Assembly (NCBI GenBank): GCA_963776055.1
Contig: CAVZLD010000007.1
Span: 274,479-338,478 of the forward strand
DNA length: 64,000 nt
Reading direction: 5' to 3'
Source: CAVZLD01 sp963776055
GTDB lineage: Bacteria; Planctomycetota; Planctomycetia; Pirellulales; Pirellulaceae
Below the pieces are notes generated by a model. That model was not told the DNA's origin and did no database searches. It saw only the letters and a program-made list of their open reading frames with translations. The position numbers were made by a program, and so were the translations under genes. Positions 38,124-47,420 of the stretch are shown here, piece after piece; the first letter of the stretch is position 1, and every line of letters starts with the position of its first letter.

Positions 38124-38421
38124 AGGTGGCGGACTTCACCCTCATCGGCAAGTTGCTCGCCTTGTCTAGTTGACGTCTTGATTTCCTCACGCATGACCTT
38201 GAGCGTTGCTCGTACTTGTTCAGTGTCCTCACACCGCTCACAATCCAAGGACTCAACGAGGTGGTCACGGATGATCTTGAACCACTGCACGAGGTTTGGT
38301 GGGAATTCACCCTCGGGTGGAATCGGGAGGCCCGTAGCGTTGCCATCCTTGTTGGTGCGCATCTGTGCAAACATGTGGTCAAGGTCAGCCCGGTCAATCG
38401 GATGATCTTTTTCGGTCCCAT
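38111..38421 (-). CDS. Element protein, unknown function (frameshifted)
   Basis: Begins MGPKKIIRLTGLTL at 38421. After a shift near 38375 it continues FAQMRTNKDGNATGLPIPPE and FPPNLVQWFKIIRDHLVESL, then a charged helical end. About 103 residues; function unknown. Confidence 0.5.
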
Positions 38422-38436
38422 GTTCGGGTCAATTCC

Positions 38437-38670
38437 CTACATTCCCGATGGGTCGAGAAGAATCAAGCCGATCAAGTCCGAGACGTTCTTGCGAGCCTCC
38501 GCAAGGCGGACACGCGGCCCGTACTTCTTTTCCCGCTTGGAGCCGTTGAGCATTTTCTCTACGTGAACGGCGGACCTTGAGAGACGAGAGACCATCATAC
38601 AATAATGCAACGAATCGCCCACCGATTCATTATCGGCGGACAACTCGGTTGCGAGTCTGCGGGATTTCAT
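38437..38670 (-). CDS. Element protein, unknown function
   Basis: About 77 residues from the ATG at 38670 (MKSRRLATELSADNESVGDS), basic and helical. No recognised domain. It continues the tightly packed minus-strand series. Confidence 0.5.
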   Translation of the reverse strand: MKSRRLATELSADNESVGDSLHYCMMVSRLSRSAVHVEKMLNGSKREKKYGPRVRLAEARKNVSDLIGLILLDPSGM

Positions 38671-38708
38671 CAAGAGGGTGTCAAACGCTCCCACGCGGCA
38701 AACCCTCC

Positions 38709-38966
38709 TCAAAGACCTTCGCCGAATGCCTTGAGACACTCCAAGGCCACTTCCCGCTCGCCTTCGGTCATCCGGTCAAGTTCCTTCCGGAACTCGTCAA
38801 GAGTCCCCGCGACAAACTTGGTGATGGTTCTCGCCTCCTGGTCCGCTCGGTCCTTGCGGACTTCTTCAGCCAGTTGCTTGACGTCCCGGCGGAGGTCAAA
38901 CACGTGAGAGGTTTGCTTGCGGACAAGGTCAACCAACGCTCGGATGAAATCTTGGCTGGCACTCAT
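38709..38966 (-). CDS. Small coiled-coil-like element protein
   Basis: 85 residues (MSASQDFIRALVDLVRKQTS...), almost entirely predicted helix with heptad-like spacing and many charged residues. Its start overlaps the stop of the gene upstream by 4 bases (ATGA), suggesting translational coupling. Unknown function. Confidence 0.6.
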   Translation of the reverse strand: MSASQDFIRALVDLVRKQTSHVFDLRRDVKQLAEEVRKDRADQEARTITKFVAGTLDEFRKELDRMTEGEREVALECLKAFGEGL

Positions 38967-39325
38967 TTGGCACCCCCTGTCTTGTACTCGGCTACGATGG
39001 CAAGGTTACGCTGACGTGTCGCCTCATCCGGCGGGTTGACGACAAAATCGGGAATCGCAGAGCCATGGGCGGTCCCCGCCCGCCCGCTCAATCTCAACCG
39101 TGGTGGTTGTGGTCTCACCGGTTGGCAATCCGTTGGCCTTGCGAAACTCGTTGAGTTCACCTTGGAGCGTAGCCAACCTGTCATGGATGGCCGTTTCAAC
39201 CTCGCCGGTGTACTTGCTACGTGGGCCGATTGCGTCCGCCATGAGTTGGCCCACGGTGTCCGGGTCGGAACCCGCCTCAACCGCTTCCATCGCCATGACA
39301 ACGCTGGCGAGGTGGGCCTCATCAA
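38963..39325 (-). CDS. Element protein, unknown function (frameshifted)
   Basis: A composite of two or three frames: VMAMEAVEAGSDPDTVGQLM and AIHDRLATLQGELNEFRKAN, then IPDFVVNPPDEATRQRNLAI to a stop at 38963. The start near 39325 overlaps the previous gene's stop. About 120 residues. Confidence 0.5.
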   Translation of the reverse strand: MMRPTSPALSWRWKRLRRVPTRTPWANSWRTQSAHVASTPARLKRPSMTGWLRSKVNSTSFARPTDCQPVRPQPPRLRLSGRAGTAHGSAIPDFVVNPPDEATRQRNLAIVAEYKTGGAK

Positions 39326-39490
39326 ACTAGGTGGGGCGGTCCGATAAAACTCAAACGCCTCTCGAACTTGTCCAAGAGCGGTTGCATGGCCTCGCGGCGC
39401 TGCCGCTCCTCCAACTTAGCCAATTGCCGTTCGGCCTCTTGCCGCTTGGACTCTTGGAGGGTGGAACAACTTAGTTCTTGCGGGGCTCAT
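39322..39490 (-). CDS. Short coiled-coil element protein (frameshifted)
   Basis: The coding-like part reads ESKRQEAERQLAKLEERQRR and MQPLLDKFERRLSFIGPPHL to a stop at 39322. The N-terminus (MSPARTKLF) is in another frame. Highly charged helix; unknown function. Confidence 0.4.
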
Positions 39491-39868
39491 GGTTCAGTTT
39501 TTTCCTCCGCACCCTCCGCCTTGGCTGCTTCAATCTCGGCTGACAATGAACGGGCTAACCTCATCCGATGGCATCGGGGAGCCCATCCAGTTACGTTCCA
39601 AACGTTCGCGGATGCTCATGACGTCACGGCCCTTGAGCGTCAAAGACATCTCCTCCACGGAGGTCAAGTTGGCGCCCGAGTAGTCCCTCCAACTCTTGCT
39701 TGACGCCTGGTGGGATGTTGACACGTGAGGCGTTTCGTCCTCAGGTATAGGTTGGCTCGGCGCTCGCGTTCTTGGCGGAGGAGTTCTGCTACACGTTCGT
39801 CGCGTTTGTGGTCAATGTCGTTTTGGCCTCGCTTGGCCCGTCAGCATGTCAATCAATGTGGTGTTCAT
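39490..39868 (-). CDS. Element protein, unknown function (frameshifted)
   Basis: Starts MNTTLIDMLTGQARPKR at 39868. It continues in other frames as DERVAELLRQERERRANLYL and VEEMSLTLKGRDVMSIRERL to about 39490. At least two frame changes. Charged, helical, no domain recognised. Confidence 0.4.
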
Positions 39869-40007
39869 CGTTCTAGCCTTTCATGAGTGATGGTGGTACG
39901 AAAAAGTACGCGTGAGGTCGTGAGTCCTCAAAGGACTTGTGCGAGGGCCTTGTAGGCTTGGTGTCCCTTCAAACATTTTGAGGACCTTGGCCTTGGCATC
40001 ACGCGGG

Positions 40008-40292
40008 TTAGTTGGTGAATTGGAATCTGGCCACGGCGGAGAAGGCCGTCAAAACCGCGATTGCGATTTGTGCCCGGTGGTCCGTTGAATACGGTGGCTG
40101 AATTTCCCGGCAGACATCATCCGAAACTTGATTCAACAGTTGCCCATAGCCGTTTGTTGGCGCGGGTGATGGCTCAACGGGTAGTCCTTCATTGGGTTCG
40201 GGTGGGTGCACTTTCATTGTGCGTCGTGGCCTTGGCATCGGATCGGGGTCCATTCCTTGCGGGTCAAACGTTCGTGGGGTCTTGTCGTTCAT
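40008..40292 (-). CDS. Element protein, unknown function
   Basis: 94 residues from the ATG at 40292, with a good ribosome site (AAGGA) seven bases upstream. A Pro-rich N-terminus (MDPDPMPRPRRTMKVHPPEP) precedes a helical end, RAQIAIAVLTAFSAVARFQF, that could lie at a membrane or interface. Unknown function. The 245 bases upstream hold no gene but a possible promoter. Confidence 0.55.
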   Translation of the reverse strand: MNDKTPRTFDPQGMDPDPMPRPRRTMKVHPPEPNEGLPVEPSPAPTNGYGQLLNQVSDDVCREIQPPYSTDHRAQIAIAVLTAFSAVARFQFTN

Positions 40293-40537
40293 GGTGGTCC
40301 TTTTTAAATTAGAGGAAAAAGAAAAGTGATTCCGACCAAGGCGGCGGCGGTGGCACCGGCGTTGCCCCTCAAGAGGAGGAAAATAGTATATTCCACCGCC
40401 CCTTGATGTATTTGGCGGGATGAACCCTCGCTCGTTGCCGTATTTCAGTCGGGCATCGGCCATGAGCCGTCGGCAACTTGATGGCCAATTAGTTCCTCTC
40501 ACACGCCCATCGCTCGCAACCCGTCCGTCCATCAAGA

Positions 40538-40805
40538 TCACGTCATGACCGCTGCCGTGGCGGCCAAACCGTCCGCCATTTGCCGAAGCACCAGGTTGGC
40601 CAGGGCCAGAATCCGAGACTTACCGCTCCTCGCGGGTGAGGTCATAGAACACGTTCCGTCCGAGTGACGGGAACTCGTCCCGGAGTAATATCCCCGCTCC
40701 GCCGCGATGAGGGCTGCATCCGCTAAGGGTAAATCTGTGGTGTCCACAAGGGCCGCCGGCGCGCATCATTGAGGGTAGGGTGTTTTCCGTGATACGAACA
40801 ATCAC
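40538..40805 (-). CDS. Element protein, unknown function (frameshifted)
   Basis: Starts MIVRITENTLPSMMRAG at 40805, overlapping the stop of the HTH gene upstream by 4 bases. The two-frame text includes LLRDEFPSLGRNVFYDLTRE and ILALANLVLRQMADGLAATA. About 89 residues; no domain recognised. Confidence 0.45.
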
Positions 40806-41326
40806 TTGAGAACCCTTTCAATCACACGAACAAGGAACGAATCCTCCGGGACGTATTCCAAGAGCCGATATTTGACCCCTTTGACGTCATTGGGCGGGTT
40901 CTTGTCCAACGCCTTGGCGGTGTAAATCATGGCAATGACTGGCGCGTCCGGCGGGGCGCGTGGTGTAAGGTGGTTGAGGTCCACCCGCGGATAGCGGCGG
41001 AACACCCCAAGGGCCGCGTCGTAGGCGTTTGAAACCACCTCCGCGTCCTTCTTGGCCGGGGCTTTCTTGGTGGCGGCTCGTGTCTTGGTTGAGGTGCTCA
41101 TTGGGGACAAGTTCTCCATGACGAGTTGGCGGGTGGATTCAGACATAGGCAAACCAGCGTCAAGGGCCGATTGCAATGTTTCTTGGAGTGGGTGACGGTT
41201 CCGACCATTGACCACGGTGGGCGGTGGAATTAACTCTCGTTTGACCCAATTTCCAACCGTTCGTCGTGTGACGCCGAACAATTCGGCAAGGTCATCGGAA
41301 CCGAGATAGGTAATTTTCAAAGTCAT
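40802..41326 (-). CDS. HTH DNA-binding protein of element 1
   Basis: 174 residues, frame intact. The N-terminus MTLKITYLGSDDLAELFGVT continues into RRTVGNWVKRELIPPP, a MerR/excisionase-like winged helix-turn-helix. A Lys/Ala-rich linker (KTRAATKKAPAKKDAE) precedes a C-terminal domain, AYDAALGVFRRYPRVDLNHL. It follows the helicase gene and probably binds the element's own DNA as a regulator or replication initiator. The family is not known to me. Confidence 0.7.
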   Translation of the reverse strand: MTLKITYLGSDDLAELFGVTRRTVGNWVKRELIPPPTVVNGRNRHPLQETLQSALDAGLPMSESTRQLVMENLSPMSTSTKTRAATKKAPAKKDAEVVSNAYDAALGVFRRYPRVDLNHLTPRAPPDAPVIAMIYTAKALDKNPPNDVKGVKYRLLEYVPEDSFLVRVIERVLK

Positions 41327-41335
41327 GCTTGCCTC

Positions 41336-42794
41336 TCAATACTTGCGTTCGTGGTGGTGGTTTAGGAGGTCCTTACTCGGTGTGGTGAAGGAGCCATCGG
41401 CGGCATCCCACGTGACACCGTCCGTGTTTCTTGCTCTTGTATTCCCGAAATCGCGTAGACGCTCCCCTCCTTTATCATTTGGGCGATTTGCGTGGTGGTG
41501 GATTGCTGGTTGTCCTTGCGTCCGGTGACATCGTTTAGGATTTCACTGAGCACCCGATTCGGAATGAGATGGGACTCGCTGTCGTCCCCGACTTGGTCTT
41601 TCACCCACTCTGCGACAGCATCTTGGAACATCTCCGCCAACTCTTGGTCCGCGTCCACAAACCGTTGACGTTGGAGGATGAGAGTCTTGAGTTCATGAAT
41701 GACGTCAAGGTCCACGGGCAAGCGAGATAGGACTTGCTTTTCCCATGAGCCCCATCGCGAATAGGAATCCAACTTCCGCTCAGGCCGTTTGAAATATCCC
41801 GCGATGTCCTCAAAGATTTGGACCCGGTGGGCGTTCACAAATCGGACCACTTCCCCGAGCCAATTCCCGGTGTAGGTTGGCGGGGAAACCTCAATTTGGA
41901 TGGTCCGTTGTGCGAGGTCCTTGGAGAGGTTGATGCCGTTGACCGTGAACACCACGGTATAGGTGTTCGCCACGGTGCATTCGCCGAGGTAGAGCCCGCG
42001 TCCAGAAATCGTGGGAGACGTCAGGAGGGACTCCAAGGCGGCGGATGAGAATTGCCGCGTCTTGACGTTGTCCCACATGAGGAACCGGCGTTGAAAAGCC
42101 TGTTCGGAGAATAGTCTCGCACAAATTTTGTCCAGACTATCCCCGGACGAGAACATCAACGGGGGTTCGCGGTAGAGATGCTCGGCGATGATGGTGGGGG
42201 TGATGCTTGCCTACACCTCGCCCACCGCCCTCACCGGGGACGAAGCCCACGCGGGACGCTGGCCGCAAGGGCCGCTCCACGAGGCGGAGACGATAAACAA
42301 CTTGAGGAGGTGGCGGTCACGCCCCTTGACCAAGAACCAATCCAACAACTTCTCAAGGAACTCGCCGTCAGTCCCGTCCTCGCGAGGCCCGTAGGTCTCC
42401 GGCTTCGTTGAGATAGTAAGCGTTCGGGTAGCCCGTGGGATAATGGGGCCATTGCTCCACCGAGTCATACTGGCGGTTTTGATGGACCAACTCGCCGAGG
42501 ATCTCCGAGGTCAAGGAAGTTTCCACCTCTTGCCCATCGGAGACGGTCTCCGTGCTGGCAACGGAGGTGGCCCTCCAATCCTTGAAAGGAGTTCTTGCCT
42601 CGCTTGAAGTAGCGGAGGCCCTGACCCTCGGGTGCGAACACCGCTTGAGGTGTGGAACGCGGCCATCCATCAAACGCCTCTTGAGCGTTCTCTATGATGG
42701 CTTGGAGGTCATTGAGTGGGGTTCGCTTCTTGCCGTCATCGTCAAGGGTGTAGTTGCTGACGACAGTCTTTCCTTTGCAGTTCTGCTGTGGCAT
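41336..42794 (-). CDS. Replicative P-loop helicase, D5/SF3-like (several frameshifts)
   Basis: The best-preserved part, the C-terminal 260 residues, reads QRRFLMWDNVKTRQFSSAAL, VVFTVNGINLSKDLAQRTIQ and LGEVVRFVNAHRVQIFEDIA, matching the motor domain of D5-like or phage-plasmid primase-helicases. Just upstream in a neighbouring frame is the Walker A loop GEGGGRGVGK. Still further upstream are TPLNDLQAIIENAQEAFDGW, VEQWPHYPTGYPNAYYLNEA and DRHLLKLFIVSA, spread over three frames. At least four frame changes. It would replicate the excised element. Confidence 0.72.
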
Positions 42795-42931
42795 TGGGCC
42801 GGTCTCCGATGGTGTCCGTCGGGACCCAAAGCCCGGCGGCGTCCCCGGTGGTGGATGAGGGGGTGGGGAGCATTGGCGTGGGAGTATGAGGTGAGGGGCG
42901 AGTTGATGCGGGTGCTCGGCGTGGAGAAACA

Positions 42932-43213
42932 CTAACCACTAGACTTGTACCCGAACCAATCGGGACGAGACCCAAATTTCTTCTTGAGTGACTCAACCTT
43001 GTCCGTGTCTTCTGATGTCCAACTCACCCGGTCATAGAAATGGGGCTGTGAAAAGGACGACGACATTTCGTCATAGCACTCCACCGTAAGGACTCTATCG
43101 TCAGGAGGTACGACCTCCTTCAAACCCCCACCCAACAACCCGCCATCAAAGGTGCCTTCAATCCATCCACGCGGTGTAAGGTGGTATTCTTGACGTTCCT
43201 TGCTGAATGACAT
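42932..43213 (-). CDS. Element protein, unknown function
   Basis: 93 residues (MSFSKERQEYHLTPRGWIEG...), intact frame, globular composition with Trp and Tyr residues (FYDRVSWTSEDTDKVESLKK). Directly upstream of the helicase gene. Unknown function. Confidence 0.6.
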   Translation of the reverse strand: MSFSKERQEYHLTPRGWIEGTFDGGLLGGGLKEVVPPDDRVLTVECYDEMSSSFSQPHFYDRVSWTSEDTDKVESLKKKFGSRPDWFGYKSSG

Positions 43214-43321
43214 TCGCCCACACCTCAGTCAAATGTTCGTTCTGCGAGCGACTCGCACGGACACAATTCACCATAACTCTATCTGTATTCTCAATCGTTG
43301 TCACCGCCGCTCGGGGCCCGG

Positions 43322-43618
43322 TTAATAACCCCATCGCCACGGCCCCCGAAGGCCCATAGCCTCCAACGCCGTTTGGACTCGGGGCCGGTTGGCGAGGAGG
43401 TGGAGGGAGGTTGATTGGCGGAGTGTGGCCCACGTTGGTGGTTTGGAGCAATCCACCACCGAAGTCAAAGAGGAGAAGGCCACCGCTGCCGCCCGGGCCG
43501 CCCGTTGGGCGTCCCTAACGTCTGCAAAGGTCTGGGCCTTGGCCGGTTGTCGCCGCCATCCGTCAGCCGTGAGGAACGTTCCATCCTTGGGCCGTGCTAT
43601 GACGTAGACAGCCGTCAT
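43322..43618 (-). CDS. Element protein, unknown function (frameshift likely)
   Basis: Starts MTAVYVIARPKDGTFLTADG at 43618. The first 55 residues look coding (AQTFADVRDAQRAARAAAVA). After about 43450 the frame seems to change, and neither continuation is convincing. Unknown function. Confidence 0.45.
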   Translation of the reverse strand: MTAVYVIARPKDGTFLTADGWRRQPAKAQTFADVRDAQRAARAAAVAFSSLTSVVDCSKPPTWATLRQSTSLHLLANRPRVQTALEAMGLRGPWRWGY

Positions 43619-43675
43619 CGGTCCGCCCCTCCAACACCCCGGACGTCTCTGCCCGCCCACCGTTTGCGACTTGAC

Positions 43676-43899
43676 CTACTTACGCCGCCGTACCCTCGCG
43701 AGGCCGTCCTTTGCGTCCACGTGGACCTTGAGACCGTAATCGCGAAGTGCCGTGAGGACATCATCAACGTCAAATGTGCTCGCATCCCGTCCGGGACTCC
43801 GATAGGTAGGGCTAAAAAACCGGCGGCAATCCAACGGCGAATCTGGCGGGCCGGGACCCCGAGGATTTCGGCGAGTTCCGGTTGAGTGATTTCGGCCAT
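43676..43899 (-). CDS. Small HTH protein of element 1 (frameshifted)
   Basis: Starts MAEITQPELAEILGVPARQI followed by RRWIAAGFLA, an excisionase/MerR-like helix-turn-helix. After a shift near 43820 the end reads STFDVDDVLTALRDYGLKVH and stops at 43676. About 74 residues. Probably a regulator or a second excisionase. Confidence 0.6.
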
Positions 43900-43961
43900 G
43901 GCTCCCTCCTTAACGCGGTCAATTGTCCTATTGACCAGTATCGGCCATGCGGCCCCCGCCG

Positions 43962-44261
43962 TCAAAGTCTTATCCTGTAAGACCCGTCCGGCTCCAACTC
44001 CGCTTCGGTCTCAAGCCCCGCAATGCACAACTCGTTGAGCCAAACCGCTGGGGAGGACCAAACCACGCGAACGCGAGCGGCGAAGGTCCAATGGGCGGTG
44101 AGTTCCCCTCGGTTGCCCCGGATGGAAACGGTGAACTCGTGAACTTGGTCATCAAGGCGATGCAGTTTGACGGTGCTTGCGACGGTGGACATGGTGCGGA
44201 CTCCAGAGGCGGTTGATGCTTGTTCTACTTCAAGCATGACTCGCGGAGCCAACACGGTCAA
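43962..44261 (-). CDS. Element protein, unknown function
   Basis: 99 residues from a TTG at 44261 (AAGGA ribosome site 8 bases before), or 76 from the ATG at 44192. The C-terminal part LTAHWTFAARVRVVWSSPAV and GLETEAELEPDGSYRIRL is beta-rich and globular. Unknown function. It follows a terminator, so it begins a new transcript. Confidence 0.55.
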   Translation of the reverse strand: MTVLAPRVMLEVEQASTASGVRTMSTVASTVKLHRLDDQVHEFTVSIRGNRGELTAHWTFAARVRVVWSSPAVWLNELCIAGLETEAELEPDGSYRIRL

Positions 44262-44281
44262 ATGTCCTTGTTGAGAAAATC

Positions 44282-44303
44282 AAAAAAGCGGTCAAATGAC
44301 CGC
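44282..44303 (-). terminator. Rho-independent terminator inside element 1
   Basis: On the minus strand GCGGTC-ATTT-GACCGC followed by six T. It ends the transcript of the upstream genes. Confidence 0.85.
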
Positions 44304-44408
44304 GTTTCCATCGCCACAAATCCCGCAATGCTCATCCTTGGCATCGCCAATCCCGCAGTCGCCGTTCCTTTTGGCCATTGAGTTTGCCTCCGAGAGCGTC
44401 CAGCGTCA

Positions 44409-44675
44409 TCAGCCCAACGGTTCGGGATGAAAGTTAATCCATCGCCCCGCCGCCCGCTCGGCCATCATTTTCGCATTGGCCGCTTCGTTGCGAGTCCCAA
44501 GGTCCGCCGATTGGACGTGATAGAGAAGGGCCGTGGCGAGGTCAATCAAATTCTTGAGGTCCGCGATGGCGTTGGGGTTGTTGAGGTCAACGCGGTCCAA
44601 GCGGCCCGTTGGGCGTCAACCAATTGGTCCACGGTGCGGGCAGCCCCGCCGGTCAAGAGTTTCTCCACGGCCTCA
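44409..44675 (-). pseudogene. 3' part of an element gene split by a cassette
   Basis: Reads EAVEKLLTGGAARTVDQLVD and, after a shift near 44595, RVDLNNPNAIADLKNLIDLA and MMAERAAGRWINFHPEPLG to a stop at 44409. Its 5' part lies at 45875-46011 and ends in the same EAVEKLLTG. The 1.2 kb between carries a PEP-CTERM gene. Function unknown. Confidence 0.6.
44652..44675. repeat. 24-bp direct repeat, left copy
   Basis: Identical over 24 bases to 45875-45898 (begins GTCAAGAGTTTCTCC). It encodes EAVEKLLT on the minus strand and borders the cassette. Confidence 0.85.
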
Positions 44676-45410
44676 AGGGCATGGCGGTCCGGTCCGGCCA
44701 CGTCGTAGCGCTGTGATTCCCAGTAGGCCAAATGCGAGCAGCAATGCGGACGAGGGTTCGGGGATGATGGTGAATTGCCGAACCATTAAGTACCCCCCGC
44801 TGTCCTGCGCAACTGGTGCGTCCTTGCTGGCCCAATTCCACACAATTGACGTGTTGGCAGTTACTTCCCAGTCCTTCAGGCTGCCCGCCATATCACTCCC
44901 CGACGTTGATGCTTCTTCAACCAATAAGTCGCCTAGGCTCGGGTCGTAGAAGAACCGTGTCTCAAAAGTGATTGGAGTGCCAAACGAATTTGGGCCGCCT
45001 GGCGGGCCATCCACGGGAAAAGGCGACGGATTCCAACTACCGTCGAACACAACTGTTTTGTCATCGCCGTGATTCGCGGAGAAGTCCGACTGGAGACTCC
45101 CTCCAGGAAACGTAGAGAGTACCACACGAATGTCGCCAAAACTCGTAGATACCTCGGTGCTTTGCCCACCATCGGCGCGTACTGCTGTCGCCACGATGTA
45201 AGCGCCCCCTGCTGGAATGTCTGCAAAATCTTCAGCCGGATAGAGCCATTGAGTACGGTATGGGCCCGTCCGTGTCTCAAATGCAAACGAACCTTCAGCG
45301 TCCGTTAGGTCAGCGGGTGACACCATGTTGACTTGTGCGAATACGACGACCGGCATTCCACACACTATGACCAAACCCAGAGTCATGGCAATCACAAGGG
45401 CGCGCAGCAA
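44673..45410 (-). CDS. Secreted PEP-CTERM protein carried inside element 1
   Basis: About 245 residues from a TTG at 45410. An ATG at about 45439 with a one-base shift would give a fuller signal peptide. The signal LRALVIAMTLGLVIVCGMPV and cleavage at VFAQ are clear. The beta-rich body has FETRTGPYRTQWLYPAEDFA and STSFGDIRVVLSTFPGGS. The end IIPEPSSALLLAFGLLGITA then RRGR is a PEP-CTERM signal. Its stop codon lies in the 24-bp repeat. A host-type surface protein in a mobile element; role unknown. Confidence 0.8.
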   Translation of the reverse strand: MLRALVIAMTLGLVIVCGMPVVVFAQVNMVSPADLTDAEGSFAFETRTGPYRTQWLYPAEDFADIPAGGAYIVATAVRADGGQSTEVSTSFGDIRVVLSTFPGGSLQSDFSANHGDDKTVVFDGSWNPSPFPVDGPPGGPNSFGTPITFETRFFYDPSLGDLLVEEASTSGSDMAGSLKDWEVTANTSIVWNWASKDAPVAQDSGGYLMVRQFTIIPEPSSALLLAFGLLGITALRRGRTGPPCP

Positions 45411-45874
45411 AAGGGAGACAACGGACTTTCAAGTTTTGCATGATTCTATCTCCGACGATAGCAGAATGCCGAATGGTCTCCGTACGCTAAATATTCGCGG
45501 GCCGGACTCCATCGCCCCAACAACGAAAAAAAAAACACGAAGCCCCTGTGCCCAACCACAGAAACGTCGTGCCTTGGATTCCCAGATTAGCGTTCTCCAC
45601 TACTGTCTTTTGGCCTCAGTCTAGAGGACTCGCTGGCGGAAAGCAACGAGATTCTGCGGTTGTTCACCCGCGAATCTGGCAGCCCGCCAGACTCGGAATT
45701 GGGGGTAGGATGCCACGCGACTTGGGTAGGGCACATCTGTCTTCCTGTCCGTCGCCAGTGAGGCCATCGTGCAGTTCTTTCCGAGGGGTGCCAATCTCGG
45801 CCGCAATACCGGACCTCGGCTGTAACGGTGTACAAAGGTCAAGCGGTTAGACCACCGTCAACGAATCCTCACCC
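44676..45874. mobile_element. 1.2-kb cassette with PEP-CTERM gene, inserted in an element gene
   Basis: Bounded by the 24-bp repeats and splitting one reading frame. It holds the PEP-CTERM gene and about 435 bases upstream in which I see no gene, only an A-rich run at 45531. There is no transposase or terminal inverted repeat, so the mechanism could be homologous or microhomology recombination. Confidence 0.5.
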
Positions 45875-46011
45875 GTCAAGAGTTTCTCCACGGCCTCACG
45901 GGCGGAGGGGTCTGGGATGTCCTCATCGCAGTTGAAGGAAATCATTGGGTTCATCGCGGCAAGACATCCGAACGATTCGGCCCTTCCAACAATTCGGGCG
46001 CTTTAAGCATC
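45847..46011 (-). pseudogene. 5' part of the split element gene
   Basis: Begins MLKAPELLEGPNRSDVLP at 46011, then (one-base shift) MNPMISFNCDEDIPDPSARE and AVEKLLTGEDSLTVV. The text after EAVEKLLTG comes from the cassette and ends at 45847. The true continuation is at 44675 and below. Confidence 0.55.
45875..45898. repeat. 24-bp direct repeat, right copy
   Basis: Matches 44652-44675 exactly; four further bases match after one mismatch. Confidence 0.85.
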
Positions 46012-46580
46012 AACCTGCCATTCGTCATCATATCGCATGTGGGCGACAATCTTTGGAATGTCAAGGTCCGCAATCACTGACACTTGTGCAAGACATCGGT
46101 AAAGGTGAGCGCATAGCAATTCAAGAGCCTCAAAATAACCTTCGCGACTCTCTCGCGGACGCGCATATCCGACGGGAGCACCAACATGGATTTGCTGTCA
46201 AGGTCGCGTAACGCTTCGGTGTATGTCAAGAATTGACAAGTCCGCCAAGCATCAACTCAATCAGTAGATACAACGGGCCATCCGTTGCCTTGGACAGTTG
46301 AACTTGCTTACCAACAAGGGTCTTGCGAATTTCCTGCAATGATTCAAGCGAGTGGTCAATGCAGTTGTCACAACATTCTCTCGCGTTCAGCACCGCGCCG
46401 GTCTGCGAGTTCAATCACAATCTCACGGGCAATTTGTTGCTCAACATCATGCGGCCGGACGTTGACAGAGACGAACGGCAATCTAATCGTCAATCCACCC
46501 ACTTCATTGCCAATCTTGCGACGGGCAGCGGAGAGCAACTCTCGGAAGTCAAAGGTAAGCGACTGCCTATTGGCGTCCAT
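46003..46580 (-). CDS. Element protein, unknown function (frameshifted)
   Basis: Starts MDANRQSLTFDFRELLSAAR at 46580, overlapping the stop of the gene upstream. It continues GLTIRLPFVSVNVRPHDVEQ, then (shift near 46395) VLNARECCDNCIDHSLESLQ, EIRKTLVGKQVQLS and, in further frames, FLTYTEALRDLDSKSMLVLP and IPKIVAHMRYDDEWQVDA to 46003. About 190 residues when joined, with a Cys-rich stretch (ECCDNC) that might bind metal. Unknown function. Confidence 0.6.
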
Positions 46581-47120
46581 TATTCATCCTCTGACTGTCG
46601 GAACTCGGCATCAAAGCGAAGAACTGCTCACACCTCATAATGACGGACTCAAGATTGTTGCTGCGGAAAACCTCGGTGTGTAGTTGCTCAGAATCGGCGG
46701 TCACACAATCCATTGCCGTGCGTTCCCACAGCCGTTTGCATGGCCACGATTTTCACCACCTCGGCAAACGGGGCCGAGAACGATGGGACCAAAGGCGCTC
46801 GGAGGATTTGCCGCAAACCCAACCTTGAACCGGCCGGGGTCATGGTCCGGCTCAAGTTCGATAACGTCAAAAACGCCAATCTCAAAGTCTGTAGGGTCCT
46901 CCGCGCTGTTGTCCCGACGCAAGACGTTTCGGGATTCAACGTCGCGTTGAAGGCAGACGAAATCCTCCGCCGAGATGAATGCGATGGACTGTCCTTTATG
47001 GGCTGAACTCCGCCGCTTGAACGTATCAATGCCAAGGCGATTCAGGGTTTTGAAAACGGCAGTCCCAATGCCCATAGCCTGAGCGGCTTCAATCACGGAA
47101 ATTGGCTCGTCACGTGTCAC
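46567..47120 (-). CDS. HTH plus GIY-YIG-like (MUG113/T5orf172) protein (frameshifted)
   Basis: Starts from a GTG at 47120. Residues 1-55 are a helix-turn-helix (SVIEAAQAMGIGTAVFKTLN, then RLGIDTFKRRSS). The second domain reads GVFDVIELEPDHDPGRFKVG and, in an adjacent frame, APFAEVVKIVAMQTAVGTHG. It ends AMDCVTADSEQLHTEVFRSN and CEQFFALM. This pattern resembles the MUG113/T5orf172 branch of GIY-YIG nucleases found in phages and elements. Two frame changes. It may be an element-encoded nuclease or DNA-binding regulator; activity is unproven. Confidence 0.6.
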
Positions 47121-47420
47121 GACTTGTTGGTGTTCTTCTTGGGCGGAGGCGGAGGTGGTAGCGGCGGTGGGCCGGGGCGCTGCTTAATCGTTGGATTGAC
47201 AGGGGTCTGCCCCGCCGTTGCACGTTTGCCAACATTCGGCGGGGGTCTTGCGGCATCTTATTCCCATTCTTCTTTCCATCCTGTTTCGGCGGCGGTGGGG
47301 GCGGCAAAGGCGGCTTAGCCTGAGGCTTGGCAGGCGTCGGGGCATTCTGACCACGGCGTCCGCCCGTAAACCGGGACCATTGTAGCCCTCAGTCAGCGGC
47401 GGTCGTTTCTTGCGATTCAT
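47117..47420 (-). CDS. Small basic, proline-rich element protein (frameshifted)
   Basis: Starts MNRKKRPPLTEGYNGPGLR at 47420 and then, in shifted frames, runs PAKPQAKPPLPPPPPPKQDG and QTPVNPTIKQRPGPPPLPPP to a stop at 47117. Two frame changes. It overlaps the genes on either side by a few bases. Disordered, function unknown. Confidence 0.5.
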
